A stretch of DNA of 64,000 bases from Trichostrongylus colubriformis (lineage: Eukaryota > Nematoda > Chromadorea > Rhabditida > Trichostrongylidae): positions 6,453,155 to 6,517,154 of the forward strand of contig OZ022257.1 in assembly GCA_963978905.1 (NCBI GenBank), in the 5' to 3' direction. The translations under genes and the position numbers were made by a program. Shown here in pieces: positions 9,946-21,640 of the stretch (positions are counted from its first letter, which is position 1; every line of letters begins with the position of its first letter). The notes under the pieces were generated by a model that was not told the DNA's origin, did no database searches, and saw only the letters and a program-made list of their open reading frames with translations.

Positions 9946-11834
9946 CGGCAACTTAATAACTCAATATAAAGCGCGAAAATTTGAGCTGTTCCCTGCCCGC
10001 CGACACAGTTCATATGTTGCTCAGCGGAAATTAAAGCTAGTTTCTTTTTTCAGTTTTTTCTGATTTCTGCTTTGAAACACTAAAAATTTTTTGGTTGTTC
10101 TCGTGTTTTTGTCCATAAACTGTATAAATTACAGTGATTTTGATAGGAATCAGAATCATTTAATTTTTGAGGACGACCCCTTTAAAGGGAAAACTAGACG
10201 AATTATCGAAAAACACTGAAATTTTGGTGGATGCGACAGACGAACTTCCAACCGGCTTTCAGGCGGAGCGTATTCTCGTAAAAAATGTTTAGTGTTTTGC
10301 CCTTTCCCCATAAGATCTTCAGCATGACCTCTGAGGATAATGTGTCCGGCAATTCGCAGTGTAGGATCTGCGCTTTGGATTTTCATGCTATATTCATCAC
10401 AATTTCAGTGTGTGCCATTTTTAACCAAATTACAATGCCTCGCTTACACCAACGTCCTCTAAATAGGGCTGGGAAGGGAGTAGGTGATTCCTTTCTCTTC
10501 GCGGATTAGAATCCTTCAGAAGGCTCCAGATTGAGTCCACAACCATATCGTTCACAGCCAAACCAGTAGCGCTGATTTGGCCGAAATTTTTTCCGTACCC
10601 CTCGCTGACCGACCACACCATTCAAGCAAGTAATGGCTGTCCTCCACTTCCGAATGACATCACTGCCATGTTGTTGTTTCCTTTGCTCCTGATTACGCTT
10701 TAAAATACTATTTTTAGTTAGACAAGCATGCTCGGAGATTTGCTATACTAATAGTATATGACATTACATTCGCATTACATTCGATTTTCCCACTCCAGTG
10801 CGGCCGCTGAAATCAAACTATAGCACTGTGGCTCAAATATAATCTTTTTTGCTTTTTTTCCTAAAAAATCAAAAAGCTACAGTACAATGGTGTTCCAATA
10901 CAGGCTAGTTGAGATGAAAACGTATCTCGTCTATTTAAGATTGAAATATATCCGCATCAGTGAAATCACACCCATTGAATCTGCAAGGACCATCTCGACA
11001 ATTTCGTGGCAAAATGTAGTGCGTGGCGTATTCTGGAAAGGAAAATCGATGCACCCTTTTTCTTCTTCATCTTCTCCATGTAATTATTACCTATCGTGCT
11101 GCGCGCAAAAACGCGTTTTCGCGTTTTTCATCCTTTTTCAGGGGCTTTGCAATTCCATCACAGCTGTGAACTTAGCCTGGGTCTGTGGAAAGATTCCGCT
11201 GCCAATTCATCAGATTCCAAAGAAATTTTCCCTCAAACTTTTCAGGATGTGAAAAAATGGCCTAGCACCGTGTCTGAAAAAAACCAAAAATTTGTAGTAT
11301 CATCTTGTAGAGCTCGGCGAGCTGATTCCGAAAAAAACAAATATATATATATATATGAGCCTAGTAAACAAGCAATTATCAATCGATTTATAACGGAAAA
11401 GATAAACACGTGAAAACGCTCAGAGCACGAAGCAAAAAGTGTGATTTTTAGCACTCTTACGGAACTAACTGTAAAGTTGCACTGCCCTAGTGACCGTAAA
11501 TCGAATAAATGGTTCATAAAGAATAAATAAAACCTTTTCGTTGTGAAAATTCGTTACCCTTTGGACAGCCAGTTTACATGTGGCTACTTGGGTGCTGGCC
11601 GTTGAATACGAATTTCACGCCTTTATGGAGAAAGCGGATGTTGGGAACGACCCTCCACGCTCTTTATTGCCAACGATGTGGGTGGAGCATAGTACTTTGT
11701 CGTTCGACACTCAATACTTTATTAGACGGTTTCTAGGTAACCTAATTGAATAGGTTATACGAAAATTATAAGTTACAGATTTCTATTGAAAACATTGTTT
11801 CTATAACTTTCGATATACTTTGACAAAGGTAATA
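9946..11834. other. Intergenic, no gene recognised
   Basis: Contains a short TA run (11340-11357) and AT-rich sequence. Open frames here are short and show no family motifs. Confidence 0.4.
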
Positions 11835-11923
11835 TAGTGAAGGGTGACACGCACACTCTCACTCTCATGGTGCGGTGATCAAATCCCACACCCATGTCGG
11901 CCCGAGGCAATCATGACTTCCAT
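11835..11923 (+). mobile_element. tRNA-derived SINE, 5' fragment
   Basis: Shows the SINE head: GGGTGACACGCAC, CTCATGGTGCGGTGATCAAATCCC (B-box-like GATCAAATCC). It is interrupted after ~90 bases by the element starting at 11924. Confidence 0.5.
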
Positions 11924-12246
11924 CCAGGGCACCCACATGTAAGGAGGAAAATAGCCGCTTCAGTACGACCCCCTCCTCCACAGGTACCGAATACGATCCC
12001 CCCCCCCCTTTGTTGACCTCTACATTACCAGTAACTGTTGCCGAATCGTGTAGTTACAATGTGTTTTATTGTTATGTTCATGCGAGTTCGCTACGAAACA
12101 CTCTTCGCTTCTTATCTGCTTATGGAACTTTGATCCAGCGGTTATCGCAGATCTCTGCAGGGACGATCCCCCCCCACCCTTTCGTTTCGGTCAAATACGA
12201 CTCCCGTCTCTCCCTGCCGAGGAGTACTCGTCCCCGGTTTACCCTG
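11924..12246 (+). mobile_element. MITE-like family R5 (TACGACCCC repeat), copy 1
   Basis: Ends are CCAGGGCACCCAC and the complement of TTTACCCTG. It contains AAAATAGCCGCTTCAGTACGACCCC, a second TACGATCCC run 30 bases on, the block CCAGTAACTGTTGCCGAATCG, and two more ACGAYCCC/ACGACTCCC runs near the right end. Other copies: 23866-24230, 39290-39615, 63597-63954, and a fragment near 56810-56960. Confidence 0.6.
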
Positions 12247-12479
12247 CTTTCATCTCTCCGGAATAGATGAATGGGGATCAGGCTTCGTCTGGGATGATGA
12301 AAGCCTGATCTATACATCTGCTGGCTCCTTCAAAACATTATACAGGCCGAATCGCATTCAGCTACCACCACATTTTCGAACGGAACGCCGTATTCCAGCA
12401 AAAAGAACTGATTAACTTTACAAACGACCGTTACCCTTTACTTTTGCTGTAATTGACCTTTAAATAAGGAATTTTTACT

Positions 12480-12700
12480 TTGAATGGGCTAGAGCAGTGC
12501 CAACGGAATACCTATCGCAAGTGCCTTGATCGCGTGCACTCACTACTGAATTGCTCAGCCAGAATTTCTCTTTTTGGGCCAAGCACGGAGCCAGTTCCGA
12601 GAATCCGTGGTCACTTACTGTGACAGCCTCTGAAAAAGGGATTCTGGCGCCCCAGAAATGGGGCTGATGATAGGTCACGCATTGACAAGGCAGCCAGCGT
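12480..12700 (+). repeat. Interspersed repeat R8, copy 1
   Basis: Homologous in reverse orientation to 21455-21640. Shared blocks include GTGACAGCYTCTGAAAA, GGGATTCTGGCGCC and AAATGGGGCTGATGA. No coding capacity seen. Confidence 0.5.
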
Positions 12701-13944
12701 CGAGGAATCCAATAATCTCCACTTTCTACTCACTTGTACTGTTTTGATCTCCTCACCATCAGCAGTGACCCTGATGAAGCTAACGTGAATTGAAAATTTT
12801 CTTTCAAATCTTTTGCTTTCAAAAAAATCAAGCAATCAATATCTCCTTTCTAGTAGAACTATGGAACTCCTTCTAACAACTTCGTTCACTTCTTCCTAAC
12901 TTTATAGGATAGACTCTTTGTGGCCTCCTGAAAAGATATGCATTCCATTATAACAAATGAACTTCCAAACTCTGAACCCTGCAATAAATTTGCAAAATAG
13001 TTGTATCATTTTTTACCTTTCGCTACTTTTATACGACATTATTCATGATGTTTTTTTATATCAAACATTTTCCTAAAACCAGTAAATGGAATACCATGTG
13101 CGAATCTTAGCATGTGGATTCTGCGTATTCATAATAATTATAATAATAATAATAGTAGACGTGTATTTAAATGGTAATAATATCAGTTTTACTTTTTTCT
13201 TTTTATACAATGTCATTGCTGCAAATAACGAATACGAAAAAGGAAATAACAGTGAGTTGGGTCAGACCCAATGAATGACTCCGAACAACCGTCACTGTTC
13301 TGATCACAAGTGGTGATAATAATGATAATGGATGATAACCACATGAAGCTTTCTTCTGGTAGCCCTGGAAAAAGTTACTTTGCGGGGACTAGTGCGATGT
13401 GATCTATCCGATCTCGGAGCAATTTGTCGGTTCTGCGGTTTCCTATTTGATTCGATTTCGTCCTATTTTGACTTGGCTTCTTTGACGGAGCTTTGGTTAA
13501 TGGTTGCGAAGAATTCGGTTAGAAACCCCCGCATAGATGGTGCCATTCTGATTCAGCTTTTACTCTGCTTTGCTCTTTTGATTTGTTCTCTTCAAGCTTC
13601 TTCGCGTCAAATAGTACAGTTCATTAATCTGGGCAAAGTCCTCGTCCTTAAACTCTAAATGGAGATGTCATGACAGCCATCGCAGAGCTCCTTCTTCACA
13701 TAGGTTTACCCTAAATATATACGAAGCCCCCGTAAGCATCCCTCAGGATCACATTCATGCCCATTCATTTGCCTCTATGGTTCGAAACACAAAAAGATAC
13801 ATGGCATACCTTAAGTGCATTTTTGCTTTCAATCAGTTCAAATCAGGGTGAAGACCGTCGACGAATCCTCGAGGGGGATCTATTTGGGGCTGAGGAGGTC
13901 GTATTCTTTGAAATTCTCTTCGACACATCGCCGACACCCACGCA
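12701..13944. other. Intergenic, nothing recognised
   Basis: AT-rich. A short TAA-type microsatellite lies at 13126-13160. No supported gene. Confidence 0.4.
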
Positions 13945-14225
13945 GTCTTGAAGGAATCGTACACGGAAGAATGAGTTTCTCTGTTACCCACATAATTATT
14001 TGAATTTTAATGCCCACATGCAAAGGTGAAAGTGAAAATGAAAATGAAAATCTGGCTTAGATACAGCTCCTAAAAGTGGTGGCCAAGGGGCCGGGGTCCA
14101 GGGTCAACCCCCGCCCCATCGTCCGGCGCGATCAGAGACGCATAGTGAGGAAAGGGATTTGCGAAAACGGTCCCACTCTCCGATTCCGACCCCGGCGGAC
14201 CACGAAGACGCACCGACCGTCTATT
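13945..14225 (+). mobile_element. Decayed copy of long-TIR element R3
   Basis: Matches the left half of the elements at 25237-25669 and 54719-55164: TGAAGGAATCGTACACGG, GAGTTTCTCTGTTACCCAC, CTGGCTTAGATACAGC and the GC-rich centre. The right half is not recognisable. Confidence 0.5.
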
Positions 14226-14763
14226 GGGGCATGGTCAAAGCTCATGGTCCTATGCACCAATCTCAAGTGCCTAAGGATACACCTGGGGATGCTGGTGATG
14301 CATGTGGGGTTGAGGAACCGTGGATAGACAAGCACAAGTTGCACACATCCTCTATCCCAATCCGAGGTATTACTCATAGAGACTACTCAATGTGCATGAT
14401 CATAACCCATATACAACACTATCCAGTTACTGCTCACGATCCAGGCATTCAAAGAAATTCCCATTCCACCCAGTTACCTACCTTTTCAGTAATTTCTAGA
14501 CGGAAATCCGCTTTGTGCTTATGCCATTACACGTAACAAAATATGAGGTCGTTAGAGAAAATATGAGGTCGTTAGGATACCAGAAAGAACTCCAGTGGCC
14601 TGCCCCATTCGCTGATAATGAGCCGCTGCTCCAATCCAAAGCTCTCTCGGATTTCCCAATTCACAAGGGATTTTATTTTGGACGGTTGAAGTTAGAAAAA
14701 TTATGAAAAACTTGGTTGTGGGTGAGATAGGGCTCGAACAACCAAAGTGATGGACCCTCATCT

Positions 14764-15363
14764 GTTGCTGCTGGGTGTGGGTCGATTCTATCGTGACCCG
14801 AACCGCGATGCCGCGCCAGTGGGTGGGGCATGCGATGGCGCACTCCTCGCGGCCAAGATGGCAGGAAACAGGCTTTGAATCGTGAAGGGGGACAGTGAAT
14901 AACTATCGTTCAATAAGTGGTGTATTCTCAAAACATTGTATTTAGTCAGGTATTTATTTATTATGAAGGCGAGTAGGCTCTTCCATTGAAAACGTCTCCC
15001 TAAACGACTTTCAACCATCTGTGTTCTTTCAGAGTTTTAACCCACTTCTGTCTTGTTTATAGCTTCTGTATAAGTCTAGAAATGGCGAATGTACTACAAA
15101 GGAAACTGACATCAACCATCGCGAACTGACTCTCATGGGAACAACTGTGGGCAAAGTATTTGGCTTGGAAAACTGCCGTGTTACTCAATGCGGTTACACC
15201 GAATGGTGTAGGGGAACGTTTTCGTCCAAAAACGAAATTCAAAACAATAAACTTCAATGCTTAAGCTCTCCATCGCCACCAGCCGCGCAAGTGGCCGCGC
15301 GCGGCGTGCGCGACCCACGCAATGGGCGTGACGATAGAATCGACCGTCTCCCGTTGCTGCTCC
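14764..15363. mobile_element. Possible TIR element, ~600 bp
   Basis: GGTCGATTCTATCGTGAC (14780-14797) is matched in inverted orientation at 15327-15345 (GTGACGATAGAATCGACC), and the surrounding GC-rich arms share further blocks such as GCTGCTG. No coding sequence between them is recognisable. No clear target duplication. Confidence 0.35.
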
Positions 15364-15834
15364 TTCTCTCGGTCACTGTCAATTAACTTGACATTGCAAT
15401 ATCAGTAATAATGTTGAAAGTAAACGTGCCGCCTCTATTCCATGTATGGTCCGGGGATGGAATCCCATATCGGGTCTTCCTTGTCTTTTGAGAGCAAAGA
15501 GCTAGACCAGTTAGGGTGAGGACCTAATCGCAGACTTGTACATCGACTAACGGTCTTACTTAAACAGATCAAAAGGTTTCAATCAGTATTACTATTTTGA
15601 GGACAAGTATACTGCGTAAAGCATTCATAAATGAAGGATTGTATCATTACGCATTAATACTGCACCAAAAATTAGGCGTCGGTCCTCCTGACCAACCTTA
15701 GTTTTCGTTTTAGTCATTTTTTCTGTTTTCTGTCGGGTTTTCTGGAGTGTACAAATCGTATTTAACTTTTTTTTTAGTTGTATCGTTGACAACTCGTGGG
15801 GAAATGCTCACTCGCGTTACTTGTTTTGGCGGGT

Positions 15835-16095
15835 GTTGTATGTATAGTGACAGGTGGCGCGCATTTTCATCCTCATGGTGCGGGGATCAAATCCCGCATT
15901 AGTGTCCATCCAGGTCAATCAGGCCGGGGTCAGTAAGCTGGTACCAAACTGGTCTAGGAGGATGAAAGCACTGACTCATACATTGTAAGTTACTCTATAG
16001 GGCAAATCGCATTTACCTGCCTCCACGATTCCCAGTGGAACTAGATTGCGCGGCACATCCCAACGACGGATTGATTAACAACAAAAACTCTATCT
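15835..16095 (+). mobile_element. tRNA-derived SINE, near full length
   Basis: The head carries an A-box-like TATAGTGACAGGTGG and a B-box-like GGATCAAATCC (15884-15894), so an internal RNA polymerase III promoter of tRNA origin is likely. The body contains GAGGATGAAAGCACTGACTC, AAATCGCATTTACCTGCC, CACGATTC and a tail GATTGATTAACAACAAAAAC. The same order of blocks recurs at 27745-28060, 38520-38785, 57025-57302 and 63150-63440. Confidence 0.65.
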
Positions 16096-16186
16096 TTTAT
16101 CCTATTTGTCGATGGCTGTCGTAGCCGCCAACAGTCATTTATTCAGTCAGCAAGGTCAGCAATGTAATGACTTTTCCACTGGATGT

Positions 16187-16445
16187 TCTTTGAAGACAGC
16201 ATTAGGGGTAATGTGGTAATGGAAATCCCTGCAAGATGTTGGTGGTCCTGGACCAAGAAGGTTACCTGTGGCGAAGTCCCTGTGAAAAAGTGATCCTCCA
16301 AGCTGTAGAAACGCCGCAAAACGCCCATCTGCCCTGCCTCTTGACAAGTCGATCCCGCCTCCGCAAGACGTATTTCCGGTTCACTGGGGTGGGAGCGGCC
16401 AAGGAGATGCGGCAGGATCGAATGTTTTGCGGTCCACGTTCGTGT
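16187..16445 (+). repeat. Interspersed repeat R7, copy 1
   Basis: Strong match to 52500-52765, beginning GACAGCATTAGGGGTAATG and ending GCCAAGGAGATGCGGCAGG. A weak partial copy may lie at 43985-44120. No coding function recognised. Confidence 0.6.
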
Positions 16446-17074
16446 TGTCTCTTTTTCCAGATAACCACTGATCCATGATAGCGCAAGTCCTCCATAATTC
16501 ACTTACACCCACGATTCCTAAAACGTCATTTTTTCGGATACATACAAGCGAACCAGCCAAATTAATTTTAAAAAACTCACTCGCGTGTGGAGAGCCACAC
16601 CCACCGAGAGCCACTGCTGAACATCGCCTTGATTTTCTTAGCTTTTTCTTTTTTTCTGAGAGTAGCTGATTTTGGCGGACGAAATTCCGCGAAAGCGTGC
16701 GTTTGATGGGTTACGATCTCTCGACTTCAGTGTCTCCATTCACTTTTTTCTGATAAAACTTTATTTTTCTTCTTTGGAAGTCATCCAAGTCATATCATGA
16801 CCATCATTATTTCTCGTGTTCGCTGCTTCTTACTGGATAATCTTCAAATTTCTAAGTCGTGCGTCATGCTTCGGACTCATATGGGCGGAAATCACACGTA
16901 TAAACCGTCTGTAAGGCCCTTTATGAGAGGATGTGCACAAAAAGCGCAGCGACGATGACGTAGATCCAGCCGTATAAAGCTGTACATATATACGTAAAAG
17001 ACCATGATCAGCTTCGTCAACTTATCTTCTATCTTTAGTACCTTAAATCCTGCACAATCAGGTGATGTCACGTA
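16446..17074. other. Intergenic, nothing recognised
   Basis: No supported gene or repeat boundary. Confidence 0.35.
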
Positions 17075-17576
17075 GGGGGCGCAATTGGAAGAAGAGTTTG
17101 ATATATATGGACACCGGGAGGTGAAAATTTTGGCCCACGAAAAGGCCTGCCGTGACGATTGCAATCCGTCAGGTTGCAGACATTGCCACACTACACCTTG
17201 CTAAGACGTCCGTCGAGTATGAATCTGATGGATTTTTTTTTTCAGCACGAACACCTTTCTTCTCACCCTGTCGCTTATTCTCCGATTTATCGTTTCACTT
17301 GATTGTTGTTGTTTGCTGTTTCACTTCTTCCACATCATCATGAATGAATGAAATACACCCTACGAGTCAACAAATGACATCTTCTACAGTGAGCAACTCG
17401 GACAAGTGATGTTGCAGTCCGAAGAGATGCGTGGGAGATGCGAATACAGACTTCAACGTCGCGCTTTTGAATCCAGGTTTCTGTACCGATTATCGCCTTT
17501 AACCTCGAATGTTCATATCGAAACGATCACTTCCTCCCATCTTCTTCTCTTTCCCGACTCCTCTCGGTTCCTTTAG
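17075..17576 (-). repeat. Interspersed repeat family R2, copy 2
   Basis: Best preserved copy. On the minus strand it starts AAAGGAACCGAGAGGAGTC, includes GCGATAATCGG and GAGTTGCTCACTGTAGAAG, and ends near GGCCAAAATTTTCACCTCCC and CGCCCCCTACGTG. It is related to copies at 4745-5235 and 54112-54545. Confidence 0.6.
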
Positions 17577-18102
17577 CCGTTTTGTTGCCTTATCGACTTT
17601 TCTCTCAGTTTTTATTTATTTCTTAATTCTCATTGTGTCCTCCTTTACACATCCCCTGAACTGTAAAGGTTATATACCTCAGCGAATTCATTAGCTGAGC
17701 CAACTTTCCTGACTTGCGTTATGCTACGGCCTTTCATAATATTAGATTGTTTTAATTAGTGAAATTCGCGTAATATGAGATTAGTCGCGCCCGTCTTCTG
17801 TCTGAACCTTTAATTAAGAAATGAAATGGGCTCATCAAGTAGCTATAATTACTTTATGAAATGTTTACTCCATATTATTAATCCGTTCCAAGACATCACA
17901 GATCACTACAAGGCTGACATTACAAAGTCTTCATCTACATGTACAATCACGTCAACGCTGATTTTCAGTGCCAGTATTGCTCACGTAGTAGTTTCACTAT
18001 CTCCAATTTCTTTGAATTTTTTCTTTCGCATTTTTTCTTAATTTTTAATTTTTGTGCTTCAGAAAAGTTTTATGATATACCTGGTCTGATGGATTTTGCT
18101 AT
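17577..18102. other. Intergenic, nothing recognised
   Basis: AT-rich flank left of the mariner. No supported gene. Confidence 0.35.
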
Positions 18103-18104
18103 TA

Positions 18105-19383
18105 GGTCGTTCAGTATGAAATGTCCGTTTTTGAGAGTCAACTTCAGTTTATCATATCTCATACAACGCAAATTACAATCAATCAAAATATGATCCTAAG
18201 TTATCAACACATCTTTGCCATTTTAAAGGTAACTTATTAATTCCATCTCTATAGAAATCTGGGGAGCGAGAGGCAATAAAATCATGAAAGGCACTTTCTA
18301 CATCATCATAAGAATTGAATAATTTTCCCTGCAAGAAGTGATCTAAAGCTTGAAAGAAATGGTAATCTGTAGGTGCTAGGTCGGGAGAGTAAGGAGGATG
18401 AACGAGAGTTTCCAAGTCCAAATCCTGTAATTTTAACAAGGTCGAGTTTGCCACATGTGGCCGAGCGTTGTCCTGCAGTAGGAGCGGTCGGTCTCTGTTA
18501 ATCATTCTCGGCTGCATAACAGCAAGCTTCTCCATCATTTCCTCCAGCTGTTGACAGTACGCCTCCGCCGTGATCGCCTGACCAGGTCTCGTAAAGCTGT
18601 AGTGAATCACTCCTGCGGAGGACCACCAAACTGATACCATAGTCTTCCTCTGGTGAGGGTCCGGCTTCGGCGTAGGTTTTGGCGGTTCCGACTTGTCCAA
18701 CCACTGGTAAGACCGCTTCCTGTTATCGAAGTGGATCCACTTCTCGTCACATGTGACGAGACGGTGTAAGAAAGGCTCGCTTTTTTGCCTAGAAAGTAAG
18801 GAAAGGCAAGCCTCAAGGCGGACCCTCTTCTGACGATCGCTCAAGTCGTGCGGTACCCAACGGTCCAGCTTCCTACTCTTGCCAATTTGCTTCAAATGAG
18901 ACGAGATCGTCACCTTACATACTCCAAACTTTGCCGCTAATTCTCGAGTACTTTGAGTGGGATCAGCTTCCACTACGGCTTTAAGCTCATCGTTGTTCAG
19001 CTTGCACTCGGGCCGTCCTCTCGACTCATTTTGAAGATCGAAGTCGCCGGATTCAAACTTTGCAAACCATCGACGTACTGTTCGTTCGTTAGGGGCATCC
19101 TCTCCAAAGACGACGGTGATATTCCGAACTGCCTGTGCTGCGGTGCTTCCACGGCGGAACTCGTACTCCAAGACAACACGCAATTTGGACTTGTCCATGT
19201 CGTTACAAAAACCTTTCTAAAAAAGTCAGATTCCACGGCAGCCGGAGGTCCACCGAAGGTAAGAAAGAGGGAGGCTGCACCTTTACCAAAACTCAGTACC
19301 AAGGACTGCCGGAGCGTTTTGCCTTAGATACGGACTCTCGAACTATGCACTACTGAAAAACGGACATTTCATACTGAACGACC
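18105..19383 (-). mobile_element. Complete mariner transposon
   Basis: A 1279-bp element with terminal inverted repeats identical over 28 bases (18105-18132 and 19356-19383; outermost GGTCGTTCAGTATGAAATG). It is flanked on both sides by the dinucleotide TA (18103-18104 and 19384-19385), the target duplication made by Tc1/mariner insertion. Between the TIRs lies one uninterrupted transposase gene. Identical ends and an open frame point to recent insertion. Mariners of this type, such as bandit, are described from hookworms; membership in that family needs alignment. Confidence 0.95.
18179..19198 (-). CDS. Mariner transposase, intact
   Basis: A 339-residue protein, the usual length for mariner transposases. 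It binds the element's TIRs and catalyses DNA cleavage and reinsertion at TA. Residues 1-110 form two helix-turn-helix regions (VRRWFAKFESGDF at 42-54, GRP at 61-63, then the second HTH). The linker WVPHDL (114-119) corresponds to the mariner WVPHEL motif. The catalytic triad is D151 (TCDEKWIHF), D243 (LLQDNARPH) and D278 (APTDYHFF). There are 34 residues between the last two, the DD34D hallmark. The ATG lies 158 bases inside the right TIR, the usual place, and the C terminus (SYFD) is complete. No stop or frameshift is present, so activity is plausible but untested. Confidence 0.95.
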   Translation of the reverse strand: MDKSKLRVVLEYEFRRGSTAAQAVRNITVVFGEDAPNERTVRRWFAKFESGDFDLQNESRGRPECKLNNDELKAVVEADPTQSTRELAAKFGVCKVTISSHLKQIGKSRKLDRWVPHDLSDRQKRVRLEACLSLLSRQKSEPFLHRLVTCDEKWIHFDNRKRSYQWLDKSEPPKPTPKPDPHQRKTMVSVWWSSAGVIHYSFTRPGQAITAEAYCQQLEEMMEKLAVMQPRMINRDRPLLLQDNARPHVANSTLLKLQDLDLETLVHPPYSPDLAPTDYHFFQALDHFLQGKLFNSYDDVESAFHDFIASRSPDFYRDGINKLPLKWQRCVDNLGSYFD

Positions 19384-19385
19384 TA

Positions 19386-19869
19386 ATAGAAACCATCGAG
19401 GATCATCATAGCATAGGATTTACGAAAAGCCTGCATAGACAGAAAACCCGGCATTTTGAGAAATTTCCAAAGGTTTCACACGGTTTTCTCAAATTTCCCT
19501 TTTTTCTAGCTGCTTTTTGGGCTTCTTTATTGGCTATATCTTTTTATAAGATCACTGGGCTTTCCTCAGTTTATGAAGCGAACAACGCTAACTAGGGGAT
19601 TATTAGGTAAGACATGCATAGAAAAGCACCACACGGCTACAATTCAACTTTACCACATAAACAACAATTGTCGTAATAGCTTTCCTTTCAAGCTAAATGT
19701 GAACAGCTTTTCTCGCTAAAAGCTCTATTTTTCGAGGTGTATTTATAAAGAGCACACTACTGCCAGTAGAGTTGAGTAGATTGACTCTTGTACGAAATAC
19801 CGTCATTATTGACTGTTTAACTTTATAAGTTCCGTACCGGAAGTAGTAAGTCAATGAGGTACATATGTA
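19386..19869. other. Intergenic, nothing recognised
   Basis: AT-rich flank right of the mariner. Confidence 0.35.
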
Positions 19870-20195
19870 TCTAGTGGGTGGTCTCAGAACTGTGGGTCTT
19901 GGTGGGGTTGGTGGACCAACTAAGATGGTACCCGGAGCCGTATAATGCTTGCAGCGACTTGAAGTGTTGGCGGGCCACTACCCTGGATCAACGAGTATCC
20001 CCTTCTTACTGCTATTAACTCTCACCACATCCTCTGTTCGAGTTGAATTTCTCAAATCAGATTTTTTGGTTGTTTCTGCTTAATGTTTTGTATGTGTGGG
20101 ACTGCCTTGTAGCAGGTTTAATGCATTTGTTTTATTTGTTTTTTATACCTTGTGGAACCGATAATAAATAAGTAATAGTCAGTAGTTAGTTAATA
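19870..20195 (+). mobile_element. 5'-truncated LINE, 3' UTR only
   Basis: Homologous, in opposite orientation, to 28210-28515, which lies 3' of a LINE RT tail. Shared blocks: GTCTTGGTGG, GTTGGCGGGCCACT, TTGTAGCAGGTTT and the end GGAACCGATAATAAATA. The copy holds only the last ~320 bases, as expected of target-primed reverse transcription that stopped early. Confidence 0.55.
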
Positions 20196-20884
20196 AGTGC
20201 GGCTTTTTATTGTTACGTTTTTCTGTAGTGGAAAGTGGCGTTTCGACGACTGATAAATGGGAATAAGCCTTTGATTGTCATGGCAAAAACGCTCCCAAAT
20301 AATCATTTAAACAGGTTTTTGCTGAATTTTTGGCACTGTTTTCGCTAAATAAAATTGTTGAAAAAACCGCACCGATCAGCACCAACGTGATATGAAATAA
20401 ATTGCTCTACTCCAGGTCTGAGAATACCACTAAGCGCCGGAATTTCGCCAATTGCCTTAAATTCTTTTGCATTATTTTTGTAGAATTTTTTGAGTAATTC
20501 GAAATATATGCTTCGGAGTCTCACATTTTTTTTACACATTAGAAGCTCTTCAACTTGATAGTTGAAGACGTACATATGGCTTTGAAAAGCTGCCAAAGTC
20601 CGCAGCATCACACTCTCAGTGCATAGCTTTCCTTTTCCAAAGCGCACTGTGAATCAGACATCGATTTGGGAACGTCAAGGCATTTGAATGTGTGAAGAAC
20701 AATGACCACACGATTAATTATTTAATAGATTCGATACCACATACCGTGAAAAAAAAGTTTAAAAAGCACAAGAGCACAAAGTTTTGGCGCCAATCAATCC
20801 CTTTTACGCAGTACGCAGAATTACCACTGTGACAAAATGTACCTGCCCCATAGTCTGCTTTTGCTTCACGATTTCGCTTGAAAT
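20196..20884. other. Intergenic, nothing recognised
   Basis: A 100-codon open frame on the minus strand (20647-20345) has plausible composition but no family motif that I know. I do not call it a gene. Confidence 0.35.
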
Positions 20885-21170
20885 GCAAAAGAAGCCCATA
20901 CCGAGTTATTGGATACATACGGCGAGGACGTCATCTCTTACCGCACACGCAAGTCTTAGTTCGCCCAAAAAATTCAAAAAAGGAGATTTTTCTCTCAAAG
21001 ATGCTCCGAGATCGGATCGGCCGATGGAGTTGGATTTGAAAGTACTACGTCTCACCGTGGAATAGTATCCGTATCTAACCCTCAGAGAAATGGCAACTAT
21101 AGGGTCGAGTAAAGTCGGGGGATGCGAATTTGCGCCGACGTCGAGGCTCCTTTCCCTCTCTAGGCTCAGA
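20885..21170 (+). pseudogene. Mariner transposase N-terminal relic
   Basis: Reading across frames gives YGEDVISYRTRKS, then FKKGDFSLKDAPRS followed by PMELDLKVLRLTVE, then YPYLTLREMATT. This is the first half of the mariner DNA-binding region, including the sequence that normally reads RSGRP (here RSDRP). The copy is broken by frameshifts, and no catalytic part follows. Confidence 0.65.
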
Positions 21171-21454
21171 TTTTGATATCCCCTCCTCACACATGAAAAA
21201 GCATCTGTTAAGACTTAGGTCTCATCTGCGTCAGCTTAAGCCTAGGGAGGGAAAAAAGCTTTGACGTTGGTGAAAATTTCGTGTCTCCTCCTGCTCCTCC
21301 CCCCCCCCCGGACTTTATTTAACCTCAACCATACCCGGCTATAATCAATCGACGGTTCTATGTGGACTGGAAAAGCTATTGAGATATTCACAAAAAAATG
21401 TCGGGAGAAGAAATATACGCATCGATCTAACAGTTTGATTCAGGCCCTCATCAG

Positions 21455-21640
21455 CCCCATTTTCATAGCGCCGGAATACCCTTTTCAGAAGCTGTGACAG
21501 TGAGTGAGAGCGAATTCTAGGCAGCGGCTTCGTGTTGAGGCCTGAAAGCGAGATTTTGTCTGTGCATTTTGGTGGTGACTACACGGTTTAGGTATTCCCT
21601 TGACACTGCTCCAGTTACCTCATTCAATTGTCGTGTATGC
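21455..21640 (-). repeat. Interspersed repeat R8, copy 2
   Basis: Reverse complement of 12480-12700, with the blocks CATCAGCCCCATTTTC and CTTTTCAGAAGCTGTGACAG. Confidence 0.5.

Noticed and set aside
20345..20647. Minus-strand 100-codon frame as a gene
   Set aside because: Plausible composition but no recognisable domain, no splice context and no neighbour support.
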